From Alkalinema sp. CAN_BIN05 (GTDB taxonomy: Bacteria > Cyanobacteriota > Cyanobacteriia > Leptolyngbyales > Leptolyngbyaceae), in the NCBI GenBank assembly GCA_026786325.1, contig JAJAYH010000469.1, positions 1 through 6,603 on the forward strand: a stretch of 6,603 nucleotides of DNA. The letters are read 5' to 3'. Positions 1 to 5,274 of the stretch are shown here, piece after piece (position 1 is the first letter of the stretch; each line of letters opens with the position of its first letter). The notes below the pieces were generated by a model, which had not been told where the DNA came from, did not search any database, and was given only the letters and a program-made list of their open reading frames with translations. The position numbers were made by a program, and so were the translations under genes.

Positions 1-294
1 CAGTTAGCGATCGAATTTAGACCTGAGTGGCGATCGGATTTGGGTTTGATTTTAGACAATGTTGAGGTGGTGGATGTTGAGGTTCGAGTTTTGTTTGAAC
101 AATGGCGTGATTTGTATTTCAAAATGTTGAATGCGTTGCCGGAGTCAGATATGGAACTGGTGGCAAAATGCTTAAATAAGTGCAATCCGCAAACGGTGAT
201 TGTGCGTCCAGTGATTGAATCGGTCTGGGAAAAGATCGATCGGGAGAATGATTGGAGTGCGTTTAATGAGTTGTTGCAGATGATTCGGGCTTAA
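1..294 (+). CDS. C-terminal part of a SelO/YdiU-like protein (5' end outside window)
   Basis: Reading frame 1 is open from the first base to the TAA at 292-294, giving 97 residues, so this is the 3' end of a longer gene; the TTG at 40 is only an internal codon. The tail carries an NPQTVIVRPVIESVW segment followed by a Trp-containing acidic stretch (ENDW) and a short amphipathic end. This resembles, from memory, the C-terminus of cyanobacterial SelO/YdiU proteins, pseudokinase-fold enzymes that transfer AMP from ATP to protein hydroxyl groups. The NPxxV element would match the conserved NPKYVLRN region of the E. coli protein. None of the catalytic kinase-like motifs lie in the window, so the family call rests on the tail alone and the upstream sequence could overturn it. 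The ABC exporter gene starts three bases after the stop, suggesting one transcript. Confidence 0.5.
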   Translation, partial: QLAIEFRPEWRSDLGLILDNVEVVDVEVRVLFEQWRDLYFKMLNALPESDMELVAKCLNKCNPQTVIVRPVIESVWEKIDRENDWSAFNELLQMIRA

Positions 295-297
295 CTC

Positions 298-1899
298 ATG
301 AAGATTTTACTATTACTGTTGAAAGCATCTTGGCAGAGTGTGGCGATCGCGGCCATTATGGGTTCTCTCAGTGGAGTTTGTAGTGCGCTGTTGATTCGGA
401 TGGTGAATGAGACGGTGGCGGGGAATTCTGTGAGTTTGTGGGAATTTGTGGCAGTTACGATCGCTTCTTTAGTTGCAACTATTACGTCGCAATATTTACT
501 CATTCGGTTAGCGCAGGGTGCCATTTATGAATTGCGATTGCGGTTGACGCGGGCGATTTTGACAACGCCTTTGGTAACGCTAGAGAGATTGGGGGCGGGT
601 AGGCTTTTGGCAACGCTGACAGAAGATGTTCAGACTATCGCTAATACAATTTTTATCATTCCTTTTATTTGTATTGATTTGGCGGTGATTGCCTCCTGTT
701 GGGTCTATTTGGCGATGCAGTCATTGCCTGTATTTTTAGCAATGTTGTTCTGTGTTGGGTTTGCGATCGTCACGGTTCAGGGGTTGATGGGCAATGCCAG
801 ACAATATCTGAAACAGGCGCGGGATGAGGATGATACGTTACTGAAACATTTTGGCAGTTTGACGGCGGGGACGAAGGAGTTGAAGCTCAGTAGTCTGCGG
901 CGACGATCGTTTTTTGAAGATGATTTGGAACCGAGTGCAGGACGATCGCGACAATATCAGGTACGGGCGTTGACCTTGTTTTCAGTGGCGACGGGCTGGG
1001 GAAATTTATTATTGTTTTTTATCATTGGCATGATCTTATTTGCATTGCCAAATTTTGTCGTAGTGACTCCCGTAATCTTATCGGCTTATGCGTTGACGAT
1101 GATCTTTTTAATGATGCCATTTGGTAATTTATTTCAGCGATTGCCATTTATTTTACGAGCAAATGTAGCATTGGCAAAAGTCGATGAAATGGGGTTGCAA
1201 TTGGAGGCACAGGCGGAAAAGTCTGGGGGATTTAGTACGATCGAATCTCAGGCAAAATCGATCGTACTCTCCAATGTCATCCATCAATATCGGGGCGATC
1301 GTGAAGATATTCCATTCACATTAACGATTCCATATCTCGAAATTCCGGCAGGTCAACTACTGTTTATTGTGGGTGGAAATGGAAGCGGAAAATCTACATT
1401 AGCAAAGATTTTAATGGGGTTGTATCCACCGGAGACTGGGCGGTTGGCTTGGGATAATCAAACAATTACTGATGAAAATTTGTCCGATTATCGGGAGAAT
1501 TTTAGTGCGATATTTGCAGACTTTTATTTGTTCGATCGGGTTTTGGAAACAGAACAGACCAAAAAACAAGCGCAGATCTATTTGGAAAAACTCCAGATTG
1601 CCCATAAAGTTCAGATCCGAGATGGAATGCTTTCGACAACGGCATTGTCAACAGGTCAACGTAAGCGTTTGGCATTGTTGAATGCTTATCTTGAAGATCG
1701 ATCGGTGTATGTTTTTGATGAATGGGCTTCGGATCAAGATCCGATATTCCGCGATTTGTTTTATCACACCATTTTACAAGAACTTAAACAACGGGGAAAA
1801 ACGGTGATTGTAATTAGTCATGACGATCGGTATTTCAATGTGGGCGATCGATTGATTAAACTCGACTACGGCACCATTGAAAGCGATCGGTTAACTTGA
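298..1899 (+). CDS. Cyclic-peptide export ABC transporter, SyrD/PvdE type (fused membrane and ATPase domains)
   Basis: A 533-residue half-transporter close to the usual length of the SyrD/PvdE/YojI group, inner-membrane ATP-driven exporters of non-ribosomal or cyclic peptides and siderophore precursors. Six hydrophobic segments lie near residues 12-35, 46-70, 116-140, 143-164, 225-250 and 259-280. The cytoplasmic segment GTKELKLSSLRRRSFF (191-206) is typical of this group. The ATPase domain has Walker A GGNGSGKST (359-367, Lys365), signature LSTGQ (450-454) within LSTGQRKRLALLNAYLED, Walker B ending Asp474 with catalytic Glu475, D-loop SDQDP and switch His508 in ISHDDRYF. The FDEWASDQDP wording and the SHDDRYF motif are hallmarks of this family rather than of generic lipid exporters. 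The Q-loop position reads FADF without a glutamine. ATG at 298 is three bases after the upstream stop with no clear Shine-Dalgarno sequence, so translational coupling is likely. The substrate cannot be read from the sequence. Confidence 0.9.
   Translation: MKILLLLLKASWQSVAIAAIMGSLSGVCSALLIRMVNETVAGNSVSLWEFVAVTIASLVATITSQYLLIRLAQGAIYELRLRLTRAILTTPLVTLERLGAGRLLATLTEDVQTIANTIFIIPFICIDLAVIASCWVYLAMQSLPVFLAMLFCVGFAIVTVQGLMGNARQYLKQARDEDDTLLKHFGSLTAGTKELKLSSLRRRSFFEDDLEPSAGRSRQYQVRALTLFSVATGWGNLLLFFIIGMILFALPNFVVVTPVILSAYALTMIFLMMPFGNLFQRLPFILRANVALAKVDEMGLQLEAQAEKSGGFSTIESQAKSIVLSNVIHQYRGDREDIPFTLTIPYLEIPAGQLLFIVGGNGSGKSTLAKILMGLYPPETGRLAWDNQTITDENLSDYRENFSAIFADFYLFDRVLETEQTKKQAQIYLEKLQIAHKVQIRDGMLSTTALSTGQRKRLALLNAYLEDRSVYVFDEWASDQDPIFRDLFYHTILQELKQRGKTVIVISHDDRYFNVGDRLIKLDYGTIESDRLT
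343..350. repeat. HIP1 palindrome GCGATCGC
   Basis: A complete HIP1 octamer inside the exporter coding region. HIP1 is strongly over-represented in many cyanobacterial genomes and supports the taxonomic assignment. Confidence 0.85.
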
Positions 1900-1915
1900 T
1901 GATTAAAACAATCTT

Positions 1916-2866
1916 TTAACGCGGCACTGTCACCTGAGTTAGTAAACCTCTAATCACTTCATCCATTGATAGTCCATCTAATTGCGCTTCTGGACGGAGC
2001 ATCAACCGATGGCGTAACAAGGGCACTGCCACTGTTTTAATATCATCTGGAGTGACAAAGGTTCGATCGTTTAACCATGCGTTTGCTTTACTGGCTTGCA
2101 ACCATGACACCGCCGATCGGGGAGATGCGCCAAGGGATAAATCACTATGTTGGCGAGATTTGTGAACGATCGCGAGCAGATAATCCATAACATTATCTTG
2201 AATGTCGATTTTGCGAACGGCTTTGCGGGCATCCAAAATATTGCTAATGCTGGCGATCGGTTTGAGTCGAGTTAAATCTAATCGCTTGGCACTGAATCCA
2301 GCTTGACTATTCAGGAGCATTTGCTTTTCGGCGGCCTTGTCTGGATAGCCAACAATCAGTTTGAATAGGAATCGATCGAGTTGGGCTTCGGGGAGTGGAT
2401 AGGTTCCTTCAAATTCCAAAGAGTTTTGAGTGGCAATTACCCAAAACAAATCAGGAAGTGGCAATGTTTCGCCGTCCAAAGTGACTTGCTGTTCTTCCAT
2501 CGCTTCGAGTAATGCAGCTTGGGTTTTTGGGGGGGTTCGGTTGATTTCGTCGGCGAGTAAGATTTCGGTGAAAACTGGGCCTTGTTTGAGTTTGAATGAT
2601 TGAGATTGCAGATCAAAAATATTCACGCCCAAAATATCAGACGGCAATACGTCGGGGGTGAGTTGAATACGTTTGAAATCGGCTTGAATGAGTTTAGCCA
2701 GTACCCGTGCGACTAGGGTTTTGCCTGTGCCGGGAACGCCTTCGAGAATGACATGGCCGCCTGACAATAATGCAATGAGCAATTGTTCGATTAGGGTTTC
2801 TTGGCCGACAACGACTTTGCTGAGTGTTGCGCGCAGATTGTTGAAGGTTTGGGTGAGTTCTGACAT
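1916..2866 (-). CDS. MoxR-family AAA+ ATPase
   Basis: A complete 316-residue MoxR ATPase, at the normal family length. In order: the family N-terminal stretch VVVGQETLIEQLLIALLSGG (18-37), Walker A GVPGTGKT (43-50), the RIQLTPDVLPSDILG block (66-80), Walker B ILLADEINR (102-110, Asp106/Glu107), sensor 1 ATQN (145-148), arginine finger Arg165 in EAQLDRF, and sensor 2 GASPRS (246-251, Arg250) in the helical lid. All nucleotide-handling residues are present, so it should be active. MoxR proteins act as chaperone-like ATPases that mature or remodel partner proteins, often membrane or VWA-domain proteins encoded alongside. It is the last gene of the minus-strand cluster, 54 bases after the DUF4350 gene, and ends 16 bases from the convergent exporter. 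No Shine-Dalgarno sequence is evident before the ATG. The particular substrate is unknown. Confidence 0.93.
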   Translation of the reverse strand: MSELTQTFNNLRATLSKVVVGQETLIEQLLIALLSGGHVILEGVPGTGKTLVARVLAKLIQADFKRIQLTPDVLPSDILGVNIFDLQSQSFKLKQGPVFTEILLADEINRTPPKTQAALLEAMEEQQVTLDGETLPLPDLFWVIATQNSLEFEGTYPLPEAQLDRFLFKLIVGYPDKAAEKQMLLNSQAGFSAKRLDLTRLKPIASISNILDARKAVRKIDIQDNVMDYLLAIVHKSRQHSDLSLGASPRSAVSWLQASKANAWLNDRTFVTPDDIKTVAVPLLRHRLMLRPEAQLDGLSMDEVIRGLLTQVTVPR

Positions 2867-2920
2867 GTTGAATTTAGAATGTTTAATTGGAGGATTGTTT
2901 GAGGGATAGTATTGTGCGGA

Positions 2921-4096
2921 TTAGTTTATTTTTTGTGCGGCGATATTTTGGAGTAGGGTGAGCCATTTGATTAATTCTGCCTCACTGAGTTTCTGTTGTC
3001 TATGTAAGCCGTTGAAAATTTGTTCTAGATCTCGCGACGATCGGCCTGTTTTTTCGGTCCAGAGCTTGATGATAGTGGCGGGGGCTTGGGGGGCAGTGCC
3101 TAGACCCAGATTGCGCTGGAGTTTAGTAATTTCGGCTTTGCTTAGAGTTTCGGTGACAAAATCGGTGCTGTTTGCTTTTTGTAAGATTCCGGCCATGGCT
3201 CGAATATACGCGAGACTGTTATTGATGGGCGGTGGTTCGACGGTTTTGACTTTGCCAAAGCGACAGTTTTTGCCATAAATTAAGACGCTGATTCCAATTA
3301 GAAGTTGGGTGAATAGAATCATTATGGGCGTTTGGGCTAGGAATTCAAATAGGCTGCCTTTGCCTTCTTCTTTTGCGGTTTCAATGTCACGGTAGCCATG
3401 CAGATATTCATCAATCCAAATCCGATCATTTTTGGCTAATGTGCTGAGATATTTAAAGTTTCCGGGATTTAATTGATAGGCATTGGCTGCAATGAATTGA
3501 GGAACAATATAAATCAATTCGCCTTTTCCCAGTGTGTTTTTCATTACTAATGTGCCATAGTCATCTTGAATTAAAGATTCTTCTTGCCGATCGAGTAAGG
3601 TATCAGTGTTTGCATCAGTATTTGTATTTCCGGCAGGTTTGGCTTTAATCAATCGCCTTGTGGTGTCAATTTTAATGGGTCCAGCAATTGTATTGGGTTG
3701 ACTCGTAAAGCTGGCTTTTGTGGCTTTTACTTTTCTACTACTACTTTGAGTTGCGCCAATAATGATCCAGCGATTGCCTTTTTCAATCCAATTTGTATCA
3801 ATTGATTGTCCAGTGAAACTACTATTATCTATGGCGATTTGAATGAAGGTTGTATTTTTGCTGTTTGCATTAAAGAATTCAGAATTGTTTGGTTTCCGCA
3901 ATCGATCGATCGTTGTGCCCTTTTTTTCCATATATTCATACCAAGCGCCATAGCCTTCCGGGGTTTTGCTATAACTCGACCCGACGCTTTGAGGGCTGCT
4001 GGGTGCATTGATTAAGGTTAATAGAATCAGTGCGATCGCGGTGAGGGCAAGCGTCCACCATTGTCTTGGATTGAGGGCTTGTTTGAGGCTTTGCAC
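2921..4096 (-). CDS. DUF4350 domain membrane protein
   Basis: A 391-residue protein with an N-terminal membrane anchor (about 14-30, rich in Leu/Ile/Ala), then the DUF4350 hallmark SSYSKTPEGYGAWYEYMEKKG (40-60) and a globular region probably on the outer face. A second membrane segment lies at about 257-275, followed by a soluble tail of about 115 residues with a family-like stretch (NNSLAYIRAMAGILQKANSTDF). DUF4350 has a glutamine-amidotransferase-like fold, but no enzymatic activity can be claimed here. A low-complexity Asn/Thr/Asp run (NTNTDANTDT) interrupts the middle of the globular region. The start is GTG at 4096-4094, sharing its first base with the TAG stop of the DUF4129 gene, which strongly suggests coupled translation. 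Genes of this family are typically found beside MoxR ATPases and DUF4129 proteins, as here. A role as a membrane partner of the MoxR ATPase is inferred from that context. Confidence 0.85.
   Translation of the reverse strand: MQSLKQALNPRQWWTLALTAIALILLTLINAPSSPQSVGSSYSKTPEGYGAWYEYMEKKGTTIDRLRKPNNSEFFNANSKNTTFIQIAIDNSSFTGQSIDTNWIEKGNRWIIIGATQSSSRKVKATKASFTSQPNTIAGPIKIDTTRRLIKAKPAGNTNTDANTDTLLDRQEESLIQDDYGTLVMKNTLGKGELIYIVPQFIAANAYQLNPGNFKYLSTLAKNDRIWIDEYLHGYRDIETAKEEGKGSLFEFLAQTPIMILFTQLLIGISVLIYGKNCRFGKVKTVEPPPINNSLAYIRAMAGILQKANSTDFVTETLSKAEITKLQRNLGLGTAPQAPATIIKLWTEKTGRSSRDLEQIFNGLHRQQKLSEAELIKWLTLLQNIAAQKIN
4032..4039. repeat. HIP1 palindrome GCGATCGC
   Basis: A second complete HIP1 octamer, here inside the N-terminal membrane-segment coding region of the DUF4350 gene. 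Many further sites in the window keep the inner CGATCG with one end base changed. Confidence 0.85.
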
Positions 4097-4731
4097 TATG
4101 GGGTTTCCTGCTCAATGTCCCGGTAGGCCCGATCGCAGTCTTCGTACTGCTCTAGGTACTGTTCACCTAGGTTTTTGCTGTTGTTTGTCTCAGTGTTGTG
4201 ATCTGTGTTGTAATAAATAGCCTCGTGGGCATTCGCTAAAGTTTGGTAAGCCCGATCGCTCTTCTGACTCTTTTTGCGTTGACGGAGTTGGGTTCTGTAT
4301 TCGCCATTAGTCATGCTGTCGTCATTGGCGAGAAATTCACGGTCTTTGAGTCTGGTGAGTGCGGCAAAATAGAGGGCGCGGGTGGCTTTAGTATAGTCTC
4401 CGTTAGCTTTGGCGTGTTTGGCTTGTTGGAGCCATTGGATTGTGGTGGGTTCGGGTGTGGCGATCGGTCTCCTAGTGGGGGGAGTGGTTTTTTTGTTGAT
4501 TAGTCGAGTGAGGAGTGGGTAGAGTTTCCAGAGGGTGAAACTGATTCCTGTGACTATGGTTAGCCAGTATAGAGCTTCCCAAGTCTGCGGTGGGACTTCC
4601 GGTCTTGGGGTATTGTTTGGCAGTTGGGGCGGATTCCAGCCGGAGGTGAGTTGTTCAAACCATTCTCCAATGCGTTGTTGCCCGAGTTTGAGTTCCCAGG
4701 AAAGATTGGTTTTTTCAAAGTCTTGGGCCAT
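4096..4731 (-). CDS. DUF4129 domain membrane protein
   Basis: A 211-residue protein with a polar N-terminal region (1-50, containing a proline-rich patch), one membrane segment at about 53-74 (ALYWLTIVTGISFTLWKLYP), a Thr/Pro-rich linker (80-97) and a C-terminal soluble domain from about 98. That domain carries the DUF4129 pattern: AKANGDYTKATRALYFAALT, a charged RLKDRE turn, then a DDSMTNGEYRTQL motif matching the family's TNxEY signature. In other bacteria DUF4129 is found alone or at the end of transglutaminase-like membrane proteins next to MoxR and DUF58 genes; its biochemical role is not established. The ATG at 4731 begins 43 bases after the lipoprotein gene stop. The stop TAG overlaps the GTG of the DUF4350 gene by one base. 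The very acidic end (DCDRAYRDIEQETP) is typical of a cytoplasmic tail, but topology is inferred. Confidence 0.82.
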   Translation of the reverse strand: MAQDFEKTNLSWELKLGQQRIGEWFEQLTSGWNPPQLPNNTPRPEVPPQTWEALYWLTIVTGISFTLWKLYPLLTRLINKKTTPPTRRPIATPEPTTIQWLQQAKHAKANGDYTKATRALYFAALTRLKDREFLANDDSMTNGEYRTQLRQRKKSQKSDRAYQTLANAHEAIYYNTDHNTETNNSKNLGEQYLEQYEDCDRAYRDIEQETP

Positions 4732-4774
4732 GACGATCGGACCAATAAATGGTTAATTCTAACTTTATCTGATT

Positions 4775-5098
4775 TTACACCATACCTAATTCAAGTCCGT
4801 TCTGGGATTTGCTGATGGCTTGATCATTCAGAAAAATAATACTAATGAACCGATCGCCATCTTTCCAGGCCATTGTGTTGCCTTTGATGCCGATGCCACC
4901 CAGGCCAATTCCGCCGCTTTGTTGTTCCGTAGGTTCACCCATGATTTCTTTGACTTTTTCAATTTTTAGCCCCGAAATGCCTGTTTCAATTTTGTCGTAG
5001 TTGGTTTGATTGACTTTGCTTCCGATGCATCCGACTAAGCTGAAGCTAAGGCTGATGGGGGTGATAAGGGCGATCGTGGTTTGACGGATGTGAGACAT
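4775..5098 (-). CDS. Small lipoprotein, DUF3862/SmpA-BLIP-like
   Basis: A 107-residue protein beginning at ATG 5098-5096. The N-terminus (MSHIRQTTIALITPISLSFS) is a short, positively charged, hydrophobic signal ending in the lipobox L21-V22-G23-C24, so Cys24 would be lipidated after signal peptidase II cleavage. The mature part, about 84 residues, has the NYDKIETGISGLKIEKVKEIMGEP pattern, a Gly-rich loop, MAWKDGDRFISIIFLNDQAISKSQNGL and a short tail. This is the helix-turn plus strand layout of small SmpA/OmlA- and beta-lactamase-inhibitor-like folds, and it resembles the DUF3862 lipoproteins of Firmicutes. An in-frame ATG at 5173 would add 25 residues and bury the signal peptide, so it is rejected. 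A weak purine-rich AGAGA lies about nine bases before the chosen ATG. The gene heads the DUF4129-DUF4350-MoxR run, suggesting a periplasm-facing partner; that is inference. Confidence 0.78.
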   Translation of the reverse strand: MSHIRQTTIALITPISLSFSLVGCIGSKVNQTNYDKIETGISGLKIEKVKEIMGEPTEQQSGGIGLGGIGIKGNTMAWKDGDRFISIIFLNDQAISKSQNGLELGMV

Positions 5099-5274
5099 GG
5101 CGCAGATTCTCTGTAGGACATGTGGGAATGCTTGACAGGTTAAGAACAAAATCGTTTTGTCAAGTCCTATCAAGGTAAACTTAGAAACGCTAAAACAGTA
5201 ACTTTAAAATCAACTTATTTTTTTAAGACTGAGTAGTTACGAATTTATGAGATCACTTATTTGTTAAATATCGT
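5099..5274. other. 176-base intergenic region between muramidase and lipoprotein genes
   Basis: The longest non-coding stretch in the window, strongly AT-rich compared with the flanking genes. It must hold the 3' end of the muramidase transcript and, probably, the promoter of the lipoprotein cluster (see the inverted repeat at 5131-5164). I see no convincing GC-rich hairpin with a T-tract for the muramidase transcript, no tRNA-like fold and no further coding frame. Confidence 0.6.
5131..5164 (-). promoter_or_regulatory. Possible promoter flanked by an inverted repeat, upstream of the lipoprotein gene
   Basis: On the minus strand TTGACA (5163-5158) is a perfect -35 hexamer. A weak -10 candidate TAACCT (5142-5137) follows after a short 15-base spacer, keeping the T, A and final T positions. 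The predicted transcript would start about 30 bases before the ATG at 5098. The same stretch is framed by a perfect 7-bp inverted repeat, CTTGACA at 5131-5137 and TGTCAAG at 5158-5164, so one arm overlaps the -35 box and the other abuts the -10. A second palindrome ACAAAA-TCG-TTTTGT (5146-5160) sits inside and overlaps one arm. This could be an operator or a chance arrangement in AT-rich DNA. Confidence 0.3.

Noticed and set aside
40..42. TTG as the start of an 84-residue gene
   Set aside because: The frame is open back to base 1 with protein-like sequence (QLAIEFRPEWRSD), so the gene begins outside the window.
1903..1919. TTAAAA-CAATC-TTTTAA stem between the convergent exporter and MoxR genes as a bidirectional terminator
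   Set aside because: The 6-bp stem is made only of A-T pairs, overlaps the MoxR stop codon and lacks a stable GC core, so it is too weak to call.
2958..3278. Plus-strand 106-residue frame
   Set aside because: It is fully antisense to the DUF4350 coding region, has no recognisable motif and is explained as a shadow frame.
5171..5173. Upstream ATG for a 132-residue form of the lipoprotein
   Set aside because: It would place 25 residues in front of a clear lipoprotein signal peptide and lies upstream of the candidate promoter.
5238..5270. Possible terminator hairpin after the muramidase stop
   Set aside because: Only 3-4 bp around a GATC centre pair well, with mismatches further out and no downstream T-tract in the transcript direction.
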